A stretch of DNA of 50,439 nt from Nitrospirota bacterium (GCA_011620345.1 WOZJ01000014.1:1-50439); one strand, 5' to 3'. Shown: positions 16,847 to 27,318, numbered from the stretch's first letter. Program-made: numbers and translations. The notes: generated from the letters alone by a model not told the origin.

Positions 16847-17941
16847 TTGAGCGTGCTTTGGATTGCTGCCGCCATTGCTATGGTAGGCGTGCTGATTCTT
16901 GTGCACGAGTTTGGCCATTTTCTCATGGCTAGGGCTCTAGGAATCGGCGTGGAAACTTTTTGTCTGGGGTTCGGCCCAATGCTCCTGAAGAAAAAGCTAG
17001 GCCAAACCCTGTATGCGGTTGCGCTCGTGCCCTTGGGCGGTTTTGTAAAGCTCGTCGGAGAAAGTGATCAAGAAGAGGTTTCCCCTGAGCTACTAAGCCG
17101 TTCGTTTGCGCAAAGGCCCGTGTTCCATAGGCTGCTCGTCGTCTTAGGAGGCCCTTTGTTCAACATCCTGTTCGCGCTGCTGGTGTTTGTCGGCCTTGGG
17201 CTTGGGGGTTCCGAAAGGCCTGCCGCGGTTGTTGGTGAGGTGCTCGAAGGGACTCCTGCGTTGGCCGCGGGCATTCGGCCAGGCGATCGGATTCTTCGCA
17301 TAAACGGCCAAGCCTTGCAATCCTGGGGTGAACTCCTAGGTATCGTTCATGATTCAAAAGGAAAACCGCTTACACTCGAGATACTAAGGGGTGGCAAGAA
17401 TATCCACGTCTCTGTCGTCCCTAGGCTCGGCTCTCGTGAAGACGAGTTCGGGGAGAATAAGCCTGCATGGATGATCGGCGTTGCCCCGGACCCAAAAGCC
17501 CGGGTTTTTGTCCGCCAGGGGCTTTTCCAGGCCCTCCAAGATGGGGCAGGGAATACCTACCGCCTAGTGAAGCTGACCTTCGTGGCGCTCTATAAAATGT
17601 TCACGGGGGCGTTATCGTACAAAAATATCGCCGGGCCTATCCAGATTTTTGCGCTCGCCGGCGAACAGGCACGTACGGGGCTTGCCTCGGCGTTGTTCTT
17701 TCTGGCGGTCATCAGCGTAAACCTTGGCGTCATCAACTTACTCCCCATCCCCGTGCTGGATGGAGGGCACGTGCTGTTCCTGACGGTAGAGGGTATTACC
17801 GGCAGGATGCCAAGCATGAAAGCAAGGGAGATTGCCCAGCAGGTAGGCTTATTTATCCTGCTTGCCCTTATGCTGCTCGCGTTCTTCAACGACATTACCC
17901 GCATCCTTAAGGGCGGACTCTTGGGGAATGGTCAGATCTAG
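16847..17941 (+). CDS. rseP: Site-2 intramembrane metalloprotease, RseP family
   Basis: Inner-membrane zinc protease that cleaves transmembrane segments, typically of anti-sigma factors (RseA in E. coli) or leftover signal peptides. The 364 residues include the zinc motif HEFGH (residues 20-24) in the first membrane segment, a central PDZ domain (about 125-185, with GIRPGDRILRINGQ), and the second active-site motif NLLPIPVLDGGH near residue 300 before the last membrane segments. It has one PDZ domain, against two in E. coli RseP. The start is a TTG at 16847 preceded by AAGGAGG with 6-nt spacing. The linkage to dxr, cdsA and uppS is conserved in many bacteria. Confidence 0.93.
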   Translation: MSVLWIAAAIAMVGVLILVHEFGHFLMARALGIGVETFCLGFGPMLLKKKLGQTLYAVALVPLGGFVKLVGESDQEEVSPELLSRSFAQRPVFHRLLVVLGGPLFNILFALLVFVGLGLGGSERPAAVVGEVLEGTPALAAGIRPGDRILRINGQALQSWGELLGIVHDSKGKPLTLEILRGGKNIHVSVVPRLGSREDEFGENKPAWMIGVAPDPKARVFVRQGLFQALQDGAGNTYRLVKLTFVALYKMFTGALSYKNIAGPIQIFALAGEQARTGLASALFFLAVISVNLGVINLLPIPVLDGGHVLFLTVEGITGRMPSMKAREIAQQVGLFILLALMLLAFFNDITRILKGGLLGNGQI

Positions 17942-18602
17942 CGTTCGGCTAGCGCTTGATTTCTGCTCTGATACGCTAGGGGTAGCCCTTCAAGCTCGAA
18001 GCGGAGTGGAGCCTGTCTTCATCGTTGAAGCGCGAGGGTCTTCGCTTGGAAGGGTTACGCGGATGCTAAAGCGGGCACTAGAGCACGAAGGCGTTGGTGT
18101 CCGGGATTTGCACGAGGTTGTCCTTGCTACCGGCCCTGGCAGGCTCATGGGAATCAAGGTGTCCCACGCCTTTGCCTACGGACTCAAAGAGGCTGCCTCT
18201 CAAGTAGCGCTCTACGGGATGAACCGCCTCGATGCGCTCTCTACCCTCCTTCCCAACGATCAAGGAGGATGGGTAGTGCTAGGCTCTCACGGGAAGGCCG
18301 CCATTGCAAGCGGCTACACGCCGTCTGGCGGCGTTCTCCTTAGGAGGGCCGAACCGGTCGTAGGGCTGAAAGAGAACTTATTAGAGCTAGTAGGTCAAGA
18401 GCCTTGCGTGAGCGACCTTTGTGATTTCAGCCGGTTGCCCAGGGTGAGCGTGCTTGAGCCCGAGGAGGTAACCCGAATCATTCTTCGTCGGCTTGTATCC
18501 GGTGAAGATTGTGCGTTATATTTTTCTAAAGACCCGGAGCCCTGCTTTTTCAGGCCTTTCATGAGCTTGGGTCAGTCCGGTAAAGAACGGGTTGTGTTTT
18601 AA
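17928..18602 (+). CDS. tsaB: TsaB-like protein (t6A37 tRNA modification partner, divergent)
   Basis: The 224-residue protein matches the actin-like fold of TsaB. The N-terminal LALDFCSDTLGVALQ corresponds to the usual AIDTS-type strand and LATGPGRLMGIKVSHAFAYG to the TsaB GPGSFTGLRIG loop. TsaB is the non-catalytic partner of TsaD in making threonylcarbamoyl-adenosine at tRNA position 37. Several normally constant residues of that loop are changed (SFTG reads RLMG), so the protein is divergent. ATG 17928 overlaps rseP by 14 nt; the longer in-frame form from 17862 runs through rseP and is rejected. A different role in the actin-like family is possible. Confidence 0.68.
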   Translation: MVRSSVRLALDFCSDTLGVALQARSGVEPVFIVEARGSSLGRVTRMLKRALEHEGVGVRDLHEVVLATGPGRLMGIKVSHAFAYGLKEAASQVALYGMNRLDALSTLLPNDQGGWVVLGSHGKAAIASGYTPSGGVLLRRAEPVVGLKENLLELVGQEPCVSDLCDFSRLPRVSVLEPEEVTRIILRRLVSGEDCALYFSKDPEPCFFRPFMSLGQSGKERVVF

Positions 18603-18615
18603 GGGGGGAAGCCGT

Positions 18616-20310
18616 ATGGCCATAAAGTTAGGGGCAGAGATGGTGTTAGAGGCGCTTCGCAAGGAGGGGGTGGAGGTCATTTTCGGCTACCCTGGCGGAG
18701 CGGTACTGCCTATTTATGATGCCTTGTACGATTCAGGGCTTCGCCACATCTTAGCAAGGCATGAGCAGGGCGCGGTTCACATGGCGGACGGGTTTGCCAG
18801 GGCTTCCGGGAGGGTGGGCGTTGCTCTCGTCACCTCTGGGCCGGGGGCTACGAACACCGTGACAGGGCTGGCAACGGCCTACATGGATTCGATCCCGGTC
18901 GTTGTCTTGACAGGGCAGGTCCCGACAAGCCTTATCGGCAACGATGCGTTCCAGGAGGCCGATACGGTCGGAATCACAAGGCCCGTGACCAAACACAACT
19001 ATCTCGTCAAAAGCATCAAGGATCTCCCGAGGATTCTCAAGGAAGCTTTTTATATCGCCTCCTCCGGCCGTCCAGGGCCCGTAGTGGTAGACCTCCCCAA
19101 GGATGTCGTTAGCTCGGAGGCCGAGTTCGAATACCCCGAAACGATCGCCCTGAGGAGCTATCGGCCAACCGTATGCGGGCACGTTGGACAAGTCAGGAAG
19201 GCGCTGGAGATGCTTTTTACCGCCAAAGCACCCGTGGTCTTCGTGGGCGGAGGGGTGATCCTCTCCAACGCCGCCGATCGGTTGACCCAGTTTGCAAGGC
19301 AGCTTGGTGTTCCTGTAACGATGTCGCTCATGGGGCTGGGCGGCTTTCCTGGCTCCGACCCTTTGAGCCTCGGTATGCTAGGCATGCACGGGACTTACCA
19401 GGCCAACATGGCCATCCAAAACTCAGACCTTATCTTCGCCGTCGGCCCGCGCTTTGACGACAGGGTCACTGGCAAGCTGGAGACGTTCGCCCCGAAGGCA
19501 AAGATCGTTCACATCGACGTTGACCCGACCTCGATCTCCAAGAGCATCCGCGTGGACATTCCCATCGTAGGCGATGCTAGGGCGGTGATGGGCCAGTTTT
19601 TAGAAGAGCTCGGACGGAACGAACCGCCAAAGGAGTATTTCGATCATCTCGGGCATTGGCGGGGCCGGATCGAAAACTGGAAGGCATTGCATGCGCTCGA
19701 TTACGACAGGAACGGAAGCCGAATTCGGTCTCAGTACGTCATCGAGACGCTCTACGACCTTACAGGCGGCGATGCCGTCGTGGCCACGGACGTCGGCCAG
19801 CACCAGATGTGGGTAGCCCAATTCTTCAAGTTTGACAAGCCTCGCACCCTCTTGACGTCCGGAGGCTTGGGGACGATGGGATTCGGATTTCCTGCCGCCT
19901 TGGGGGCCAAGATTGCCCGGCCGAACGAGACTGTCATTGCCATCAGCGGGGACGGGAGCATCCAGATGAACATCCAAGAGCTAATGACGGCCGTTCAGTA
20001 CGGAATCGACGTGAAGGTCGTCATCCTGAACAACAGCTTCCTTGGCATGGTCAGGCAATGGCAAGAGCTGTTCTACCGAAGCAGGTACGCGTCTTCTTGC
20101 ATGGCGATGGTTCCCGATTTCGTCAAGCTTGCCGAGGCTTACGGCGCGAAGGGTTTCAGCAGCGCCGCCCCTGAGGATGTCGTTCCGATTCTAAAAGAGG
20201 CGCTTGCCCACAAAGGGCCCGTCCTCATCGAGTTTCGAGTGGCCGAGGAGGACAACGTCTACCCGATGGTGCCTCCCGGTGGGAGCATCGGCGACATGCT
20301 GCTGGTATAA
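18616..20310 (+). CDS. ilvB: Acetolactate synthase large (catalytic) subunit
   Basis: Thiamine-diphosphate enzyme joining two pyruvates (to acetolactate, for valine and leucine) or pyruvate and 2-ketobutyrate (for isoleucine). The 564 residues carry the catalytic Glu in ARHEQGAVHMADGFARA near residue 50, the FAD-domain region around LGMLGMHGTYQANMA, and the ThDP/Mg motif SGDGSIQMNIQELMTA near 450. I start it at ATG 18616, 7 nt after AAGGGGGG; the longer form from 18592 overlaps the tsaB-like gene. It is 11 nt ahead of its regulatory subunit ilvN and begins the branched-chain amino acid part of the run. Confidence 0.96.
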   Translation: MAIKLGAEMVLEALRKEGVEVIFGYPGGAVLPIYDALYDSGLRHILARHEQGAVHMADGFARASGRVGVALVTSGPGATNTVTGLATAYMDSIPVVVLTGQVPTSLIGNDAFQEADTVGITRPVTKHNYLVKSIKDLPRILKEAFYIASSGRPGPVVVDLPKDVVSSEAEFEYPETIALRSYRPTVCGHVGQVRKALEMLFTAKAPVVFVGGGVILSNAADRLTQFARQLGVPVTMSLMGLGGFPGSDPLSLGMLGMHGTYQANMAIQNSDLIFAVGPRFDDRVTGKLETFAPKAKIVHIDVDPTSISKSIRVDIPIVGDARAVMGQFLEELGRNEPPKEYFDHLGHWRGRIENWKALHALDYDRNGSRIRSQYVIETLYDLTGGDAVVATDVGQHQMWVAQFFKFDKPRTLLTSGGLGTMGFGFPAALGAKIARPNETVIAISGDGSIQMNIQELMTAVQYGIDVKVVILNNSFLGMVRQWQELFYRSRYASSCMAMVPDFVKLAEAYGAKGFSSAAPEDVVPILKEALAHKGPVLIEFRVAEEDNVYPMVPPGGSIGDMLLV

Positions 20311-20321
20311 GGAGGGGTTTT

Positions 20322-20834
20322 ATGGGCGCTGCAAACGGGCACAACAAAACACCAAGGAGGATTCTCAGTATCCTCGTGAACAACGAGTTTGGCGTACTGT
20401 CTAGAATTTCCGGGTTGTTCTCAGGCAGAGGGTTCAACATCGAGAGCCTTTGCGTGGCCGAAACGCTCGACCCGGAGGTCTCCAACATGACGATCGCTAC
20501 TTCTGGGGATGAGCAGATCATCGAGCAGATCATCAAGCACCTAAGAAAACTGATTCCCGTGATCAAGGTGACCGACTTGACAGAGCTCGCCTACGTGAGC
20601 AGGGAGATGGTGCTTGTAAAGGTGCATGCCGAGGGGGATGCCAGGGCCGAGGCGATGCGCCTTTCAGAGATCTTCCGGGGGAGGATCGTGGATGCCGCCC
20701 AGAAGAGCTTGACGATCGAGGTCACGGGCGACGATGAGAAAATTCAGGCTTTCTTGGATCTTATCCGGCCGTTGGGTGTAAAAGAGATCGCAAGGACGGG
20801 CAAGATCGCCATGGCCAGGGCACAAAAGGGCTAA
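20322..20834 (+). CDS. ilvN: Acetolactate synthase small (regulatory) subunit
   Basis: Regulatory partner of IlvB that confers valine feedback and raises activity. The 170-residue length matches the IlvH/IlvN long form. The N-terminal ACT domain is clear (ILSILVNNEFGVLSRISGLF, then GFNIESLCVA), followed by the C-terminal domain with LVKVHAEGDARAEAMRLSEIFRGRIVD and a DKIQAFL-like helix. AAGGAGG precedes the ATG. A gap of 169 nt separates it from ilvC. Confidence 0.95.
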   Translation: MGAANGHNKTPRRILSILVNNEFGVLSRISGLFSGRGFNIESLCVAETLDPEVSNMTIATSGDEQIIEQIIKHLRKLIPVIKVTDLTELAYVSREMVLVKVHAEGDARAEAMRLSEIFRGRIVDAAQKSLTIEVTGDDEKIQAFLDLIRPLGVKEIARTGKIAMARAQKG

Positions 20835-22005
<1,171 letters not shown>

Positions 22006-22025
22006 GGCCGTTAGCCAAGCACGTA

Positions 22026-22667
22026 ATGGGTGTTCGTATTCTTAAAGAAGGGATTCTGCTTGCCCTTCCGTTGATCGTGATCGGGGCGTACCTAGGGGCG
22101 GGTGCGCCGTTCGAGGCGGCTGTATCGTTCGCGGTAGCCGGGTTTATCCTGTTCTTTTACAGGGATCCAGTCAGGCAAGTTCGTCCGGTGGAAGGTGCCA
22201 TGCTTGCCCCCTCGGACGGGACCGTGCTTGAGATCCAGGAGGAAACCTCTCTTCTGGGGGAAACATGCTGGCGCGTGGGGGTTTTTCTTTCCGTGTTCGA
22301 TGCGCACGTGAACCGCTCGCCTATAGAGGCCACGCTCGTTCGCCGCTCCTACACGAAGGGTAAGTTCCTTCCCGCGTTTTTGGGGAGGGCAGGCTTAAGA
22401 AACGAGCGGATGGAGTATAATTTAATAGACAAGGCAGGCGAAGCGGTCCTGGTCACCCAGGTTGCCGGCTTTCTTGCAAGAAGAATCGTGAGTTTCGTCA
22501 AGGAAGGTCAAGACGTTGCACAGGGCCAAAAGATCGGGTTTATCCGGTTTGGTTCAAAGGTCGAGGTCAAGGTCCCGGGGAGTTACCGGCTTCTTGTGCG
22601 AAAGGGGCAGAAGTTAAAGGCGGGGAAAAGTGTCATTGCCGTCCGCGAGGTCTCGAGTAGGGTTTAA
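22026..22667 (+). CDS. psd: Phosphatidylserine decarboxylase proenzyme, short form
   Basis: Decarboxylates phosphatidylserine to phosphatidylethanolamine. The 213 residues fit the short (Psd-B, about 215 residues) bacterial form. There is a membrane segment at about residues 8-45, the motif APSDGTVLEI, the conserved FLSVFDAHVNRSPIEA, and the C-terminal self-cleavage site GFIRFGSKVEVKVP, where cleavage between Gly and Ser makes the pyruvoyl cofactor. The chosen ATG at 22026 is 20 nt after ilvC and has a weak ribosome binding site; the longer frame from 21870 runs through ilvC. It overlaps pssA by 38 nt. Confidence 0.93.
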   Translation: MGVRILKEGILLALPLIVIGAYLGAGAPFEAAVSFAVAGFILFFYRDPVRQVRPVEGAMLAPSDGTVLEIQEETSLLGETCWRVGVFLSVFDAHVNRSPIEATLVRRSYTKGKFLPAFLGRAGLRNERMEYNLIDKAGEAVLVTQVAGFLARRIVSFVKEGQDVAQGQKIGFIRFGSKVEVKVPGSYRLLVRKGQKLKAGKSVIAVREVSSRV

Positions 22668-23493
22668 AGAGTTCATACCAAACGCCGTAACATTGGCGGG
22701 GCTTTGCTTGGGGTGCCTGAGTCTTTTGCTCGCCTGGGAAGGAAAGACCCTGGAATCAGGCCTGGTCATCCTCCTTGCCGGTGTCTTCGACGGGCTTGAT
22801 GGTCGCATCGCCCGTGCAATCGGTGTACAGAGCGAGCTCGGAAAAGAGCTCGACTCGTTAAGCGATTTGGTTTGCTTTGGCGTGGCGCCGGCCTTTTTGA
22901 TGGCGGCATCCGGGGTTTGGCGTTTAGGGCTGCTCGGGTTCTTCGGGATGTTTGTCTATATCGCCTGTGGCGCGTTCCGCCTTGCGCGTTTCAACCTTGA
23001 GCATCTCCACGACCCAAGCACTTTCTTCAGCGGGCTTCCGATTCCGATGGCAGGAGGGCTTCTGGCAAGCCTTGCCATCCTTAAGGGAGGCGGAAATCCC
23101 GTGCTTGCTTCTCCGGAAAGCCTCCTTGGGTTCCTTCTCATCCTAGGGGCGCTCATGGTCTCCAGGGTTCCGTTCCCAAGCATCAAGAAAGCGTCCATCG
23201 GAGCGTTGTTTAGACCCCGAATGCTTCTTGCAGGGATTCTATTGGCGGCTTTTGGCCTGGCATGGCCCTATGCGCTGCCCTTCTTGTTGTGCCTTGGCTA
23301 TCTGTTCATCGGTCTAGGGAGGCTTTTCTTGGCGGAACTTGCGGATCGCAACCAGAAGGCGAGGGTTTTGTCGTTTCAAGACAGGCCGAAGGGTTCGGCT
23401 TCAACGCGTCCCAAGAAAGGACCACCTTCGAGCGAGCGGAAGCATGTATTTAAGCTGATCCGCCTACGAAAGGACGAGGGAAGGGGAGCATGA
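22630..23493 (+). CDS. pssA: CDP-diacylglycerol-serine O-phosphatidyltransferase
   Basis: Integral membrane enzyme making phosphatidylserine from CDP-diacylglycerol and serine. The 287 residues contain about seven hydrophobic segments and the CDP-alcohol phosphatidyltransferase signature DGLDGRIARAIGVQSELGKE followed by LDSLSDLVCFGVAPA (residues about 54-90), with all the signature Asp residues present. A basic hydrophilic tail of some 40 residues ends the protein. The start is GTG 22630, inside the psd coding sequence (38-nt overlap); TTG 22636 is an alternative. The stop overlaps the leuA start (ATGA). Confidence 0.92.
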   Translation: MSLPSARSRVGFKEFIPNAVTLAGLCLGCLSLLLAWEGKTLESGLVILLAGVFDGLDGRIARAIGVQSELGKELDSLSDLVCFGVAPAFLMAASGVWRLGLLGFFGMFVYIACGAFRLARFNLEHLHDPSTFFSGLPIPMAGGLLASLAILKGGGNPVLASPESLLGFLLILGALMVSRVPFPSIKKASIGALFRPRMLLAGILLAAFGLAWPYALPFLLCLGYLFIGLGRLFLAELADRNQKARVLSFQDRPKGSASTRPKKGPPSSERKHVFKLIRLRKDEGRGA

Positions 23494-25049
23494 GCGAACA
23501 AGATAGGGTTTATATCTTCGATACAACCCTGCGTGACGGGGAGCAATCGCCCGGTGCAAGCATGACGTTCCAAGAAAAGCTCCTTATGGCGAGAAAGCTT
23601 GAGGAGCTGGGCGTAGACTGCATCGAGGCGGGGTTTCCGATCGCCTCGGAAGGCGATTTCGAGGCCGTTTCGAAGATTGCCAGGGAGGTTGAGGCCCCCG
23701 TTGTCGTCGGGCTGGCCAGGACAAACCGGGCCGATATTGAACAGGCGGCCAGGGCGCTCGAAGGGGCCAAGATGCCGAGGGTACACGTGTTCATCGCAAC
23801 CAGCCCGATCCACCGCAAGGCCAAGCTCAAGAAGGACAAGGCTCAGGTGTTGGAGGCCATCGCAAGCGCTGTTACGCTCGCCAAGTCTTACGTGGGCGAC
23901 GTCGAGTTCAGCGCCGAGGATGCCACCCGTACAGAGTGGGATTTTCTAAGGGAAGCGTTCGAATGCGCCATTGCCTCGGGGGCAAGCGTCATCAACGTAC
24001 CCGATACGGTTGGCTATAGCGTTCCCGAAGAATACCGCTCGCTCATCGCCTACTTGAAGGCCAATGTGCCCGGCGCGGGAGGCGTGATGTTTTCGACCCA
24101 TTGCCACGACGATCTTGGGCTTGCCGTGTCCAACTCTTTGGCCGGCATTCTAGGGGGGGCAAGGCAGGTGGAAGGCGCGCTCTTGGGAATCGGCGAAAGG
24201 GCCGGGAACGCCTCCATCGAAGAGGTTGTCATGGCCATCAAGATGCGGGGAGATGTCCTTCCTTTCTATACTGAGGTCAATACCTGCCAGATCTACCCCG
24301 CCTGCAAACTGCTTTCGCAGATTACGGGGATTCCGATCCCGATCAACAAAAGCATCGTCGGGGCGAACGCGTTCGCTCATGAAGCTGGCATTCACCAAGA
24401 CGGCGTGCTCAAGGATGTGCTTACGTACGAAATCATGAACCCCGCCGATGTCGGAATTCCGGGGAATGCGTTGATTTTGGGGAAGCACTCCGGGCGCCAT
24501 GCCCTCAAAAACAAAATTGAAGGGATGGGCTTTAGGCTTACCGAGGATGAGCTTGGACGCGTGTTCAAGCGCTTCAAGGCGTTGGCGGACGAAAAAAAGC
24601 AGGTATTTGACGAGGACATCGAGACGCTCGTCACGGAAGAGCTAAGAAGGGCCGACCAGGAAGGGGCCGAGGAAGCGTTTGTTTTGAAGTACCTCCAGGT
24701 GACTTCGGGCAGCATGAGCATCCCGACGGCTACGGTGACGATGGCGGTCCGGGGCGAAGAGTGTAGGGAGGCAGGGTTTGGCGATGGGATGGTCGATGCA
24801 ACCTACAAGACGATCGCCCGCATGGTCGGGACCAGCTCCGAGCTCGTCCGCTACCAGGTGAACGCGATTACCGGCGGAACGGACGCCCAAGGCGTGGTAA
24901 GCGTTACAATCAAGGAGGGCTCGTCCACGGCGACGGGGAAGGGGGCGCACACGGACATCATCATGGCGTCTGCGCTCGCTTACATCAACGCCCTCAACAG
25001 GATCGAGCGGATGAAGGCCAGGAAGGCTGCCTCACCGCTTAACCCTTAG
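23490..25049 (+). CDS. leuA: 2-isopropylmalate synthase
   Basis: First committed step of leucine synthesis: condenses acetyl-CoA with 2-ketoisovalerate. The 519 residues match the long LeuA form with a C-terminal regulatory domain. The catalytic barrel starts with IFDTTLRDGEQSPGASM (residues 9-25), and the metal-binding HCHDDLGLAVSNS lies near 205, followed by a GIGERAGNASIEEV motif. The LeuA dimer/feedback domain (about 385-510) carries GTDAQGVVSVTIKEG. The ATG is coupled to pssA by a 4-nt overlap. Confidence 0.96.
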   Translation: MSEQDRVYIFDTTLRDGEQSPGASMTFQEKLLMARKLEELGVDCIEAGFPIASEGDFEAVSKIAREVEAPVVVGLARTNRADIEQAARALEGAKMPRVHVFIATSPIHRKAKLKKDKAQVLEAIASAVTLAKSYVGDVEFSAEDATRTEWDFLREAFECAIASGASVINVPDTVGYSVPEEYRSLIAYLKANVPGAGGVMFSTHCHDDLGLAVSNSLAGILGGARQVEGALLGIGERAGNASIEEVVMAIKMRGDVLPFYTEVNTCQIYPACKLLSQITGIPIPINKSIVGANAFAHEAGIHQDGVLKDVLTYEIMNPADVGIPGNALILGKHSGRHALKNKIEGMGFRLTEDELGRVFKRFKALADEKKQVFDEDIETLVTEELRRADQEGAEEAFVLKYLQVTSGSMSIPTATVTMAVRGEECREAGFGDGMVDATYKTIARMVGTSSELVRYQVNAITGGTDAQGVVSVTIKEGSSTATGKGAHTDIIMASALAYINALNRIERMKARKAASPLNP

Positions 25050-25087
25050 CTTTGCTGTTTCATGATGCAAATCGAGAAGGATCAATA

Positions 25088-26350
25088 ATGGGCATGACCA
25101 TCACGGAAAAAATTCTCGCGGCCCACTCGGGGAATAAGCAGGTTCGGCCAGACGACCTGATCATGGCCAAGGTCGATTTTGTCATGGGCAACGACGTAAC
25201 GGCCCCTTTGGCCATCAGTCAGCTCAAGAAGTATGGTCTCGGAGGCGTGTTCGACCTAAGCCGGGTTGCGCTCGTTCCTTCGCACTTTTCCCCCCCAAAG
25301 GACATTAAGGCCGCAAACAACGTCCGCGTGCTCCGTGAGTTCGCCAAAGAAAAGGGGATTGTAAATTTTTTTGAGCTTGGCGCTGCGGGAATTGAGCATG
25401 CTCTCCTTCCCGAGCAGGGCCTTGTGTTGCCCGGAGATTTGGTGATCGGGGCGGACAGCCATACCTGTACGTACGGGGCGCTGGGGGCCTTTTCGACTGG
25501 CGTCGGCTCGACAGATCTGGCCTATGCCATCGCGATGGGCGAAGTTTGGCTCAAGGTGCCCCCGTCTCTGAAGTTTTGCTACGAGGGCAAACGGCAACCC
25601 TACGTTTACGGAAAGGATCTGATTCTGTACACGATCGGCCATGTCGGTGTAGACGGCGCGCTGTACTGTGCGATGGAGTTTGTGGGCGGGGTGATCGAGT
25701 CCATGTCGATTCAAGAGCGGCTTACGATGTGCAATATGGCTATCGAGGCGGGGGGTAAGTCCGGCATCATCTCGCCCGATGCCACTACAGAGGCTTTTGT
25801 CAAGCCTAGGGCCAAGCGTCCTTACTCGTTCTACGCATCCGATGAAGACGCTGAATACGAACGGATTTACGAGTTCTGCGTAGACGGTATCGAGCCTCAA
25901 GTGGCGCTACCGAACCTTCCAAGCAACGCCTGCCCGATCTCAGAGGTGGGAGAGGTAAAGATTGACCAGGCGTTCCTTGGTTCTTGCACGAACGGGTGCC
26001 TCGAGGACCTCGAGATCGGCGCGAAGGTGATCAAAGGAAAGAGGGTCCACTCGGACGTCCGGCTGATCGTTATCCCCGCAACTCCTACGATTTATAAGGA
26101 TGCGATGGAAAAGGGCATACTAAAAACCTTCCTGGAAGCCGGCGCAGTCGTGAGCACGCCCACCTGCGGGCCATGCTTGGGGGGTTATATGGGAGTACTA
26201 GGCGACGGGGAAAAGGCGGTTTCCTCGTCTAACAGGAACTTTGTGGGAAGGATGGGCTCGCCAAAGAGCGAAGTGTACCTAGCGAACCCGGCCGTCGTGG
26301 CTGCGAGCGCGGTTGCCGGAAAGATCGTCCATCCGGACGACGTACAATGA
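25088..26350 (+). CDS. leuC: 3-isopropylmalate dehydratase large subunit
   Basis: Aconitase-family Fe-S subunit isomerising 2- to 3-isopropylmalate together with LeuD. The 420 residues correspond to the shorter LeuC type. The [4Fe-4S] ligands appear as GSCTNG near residue 300 and TPTCGPCLGGYMG near 360, and the substrate region includes IGADSHTCTYGALGAFSTGVGS. I start it at ATG 25088, which has GAAGGA upstream; a longer TTG form from 25052 is less likely. LeuD follows 13 nt later. Confidence 0.95.
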   Translation: MGMTITEKILAAHSGNKQVRPDDLIMAKVDFVMGNDVTAPLAISQLKKYGLGGVFDLSRVALVPSHFSPPKDIKAANNVRVLREFAKEKGIVNFFELGAAGIEHALLPEQGLVLPGDLVIGADSHTCTYGALGAFSTGVGSTDLAYAIAMGEVWLKVPPSLKFCYEGKRQPYVYGKDLILYTIGHVGVDGALYCAMEFVGGVIESMSIQERLTMCNMAIEAGGKSGIISPDATTEAFVKPRAKRPYSFYASDEDAEYERIYEFCVDGIEPQVALPNLPSNACPISEVGEVKIDQAFLGSCTNGCLEDLEIGAKVIKGKRVHSDVRLIVIPATPTIYKDAMEKGILKTFLEAGAVVSTPTCGPCLGGYMGVLGDGEKAVSSSNRNFVGRMGSPKSEVYLANPAVVAASAVAGKIVHPDDVQ

Positions 26351-26363
26351 AGAAGGAGGAACG

Positions 26364-26867
26364 ATGACCACCCAAGGACGGGTCTGGGTGTTCGGTGACA
26401 ACATCGATACGGACGGGATCATTCCCGCGCGTTATCTGACGACGTTCGACGCCAAGGAGCTTGGAGCTCATTGCATGGAAGACGTAGACCCCGAATTTTC
26501 CTCGAAAGTCAAGCCTGGAGACGTTCTTGTAGCCGGCAAGAACTTCGGCTGCGGGTCTTCGAGGGAGCACGCCGTGCTTGCTATCAAAGGGGCTGGGATT
26601 GCCGCGGTCTTGGCCGAGTCGTTCGCCAGGATTTTCTTTCGGAATGCGATCAACACGGGCCTTCTAGTTTTGGAGGCCGACGGGGTTCGAGGTGTTTTTG
26701 ACACCGGGGATACCGTTAGGGTGGATGTCAAATCTGGGACAATCGTGAACGAAACCAAAGGCCGTTCGTTAACGGCAAAACCGGTCCCCGCCTTTATCCA
26801 GGAAATCCTGGATGCGGGCGGGCTTATGGAGTATGCCAAGAAGAAACTCCAGACCGATGCTAGGTAG
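26364..26867 (+). CDS. leuD: 3-isopropylmalate dehydratase small subunit
   Basis: Swivelling-domain partner of LeuC. The 167-residue protein fits the short LeuD type found with the 420-residue LeuC. Motifs: FGDNIDTDGIIPARYL (residues 9-24), and the conserved GKNFGCGSSREHAVLAIKGA that lines the substrate pocket. ATG 26364 has AAGGAGG upstream. The 3' end overlaps the following YdjM-like gene by 11 nt. Confidence 0.95.
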   Translation: MTTQGRVWVFGDNIDTDGIIPARYLTTFDAKELGAHCMEDVDPEFSSKVKPGDVLVAGKNFGCGSSREHAVLAIKGAGIAAVLAESFARIFFRNAINTGLLVLEADGVRGVFDTGDTVRVDVKSGTIVNETKGRSLTAKPVPAFIQEILDAGGLMEYAKKKLQTDAR

Positions 26868-27318
26868 AACTCACTTAGCTTGCGGGGTGTTGCTCTGCTC
26901 TCTACGCTTTCATGGGCCCGCGGAGGTAGGAGCATGTCTTTTTGGGAGCCTTCTGCCCGACTTGGACCACCCTCGCTCGTTCATTGGGGGGCGTCTGCGG
27001 CCTGTCTCGGGCTTTTTGTACGCTATCGCCGGCCACAGGGGAGCGTTCCATTCTTTGTGTGCCCTCCTCATCGTTGTTTGCGGGCTTTGGCGGCTGCTCC
27101 CCAATGACGTATCGCTTGCCTTGGCGGCAGGGTTTGGGCTTCACCTGGCATTGGACCTATTGACCCAAAAAGGAATCCCTTTACTATGGCCGTTTTCGAG
27201 GGCGCGCTTGGGAATTGGCCTTATCAGAACTGGCGGCGTGGCCGATAGACTGCTTGGGCTTTTGGCTTTCTCCTACGGGTTCTTCGTGATCGGCAGACAT
27301 TGGGTTTCTGTGGGATAG
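26857..27318 (+). CDS. YdjM/DUF457-family membrane-bound metal-dependent hydrolase
   Basis: Membrane protein of 153 residues. It has four or five short hydrophobic stretches and the polar pattern of the YdjM family: THLACG at the N terminus, GSLLPDLDHPRS near residue 30, AGHRGAFHSL near 60, and HLALDLLTQKGIPLLWPFS near 100. The repeated His and Asp residues form a probable metal site, as in membrane phospholipase-like hydrolases; the reaction is not established for the family. It sits between leuD and leuB, with an 11-nt overlap with leuD. A hypothetical gene at this position is, from memory, also found in Desulfovibrio-type leu clusters. Confidence 0.75.
   Translation: MLGRTHLACGVLLCSLRFHGPAEVGACLFGSLLPDLDHPRSFIGGRLRPVSGFLYAIAGHRGAFHSLCALLIVVCGLWRLLPNDVSLALAAGFGLHLALDLLTQKGIPLLWPFSRARLGIGLIRTGGVADRLLGLLAFSYGFFVIGRHWVSVG

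Noticed and set aside
17862-17927. N-terminal extension of the TsaB-like gene
   Set aside because: The extra residues come from the end of rseP in another frame, and the actin-like first strand begins after ATG 17928.
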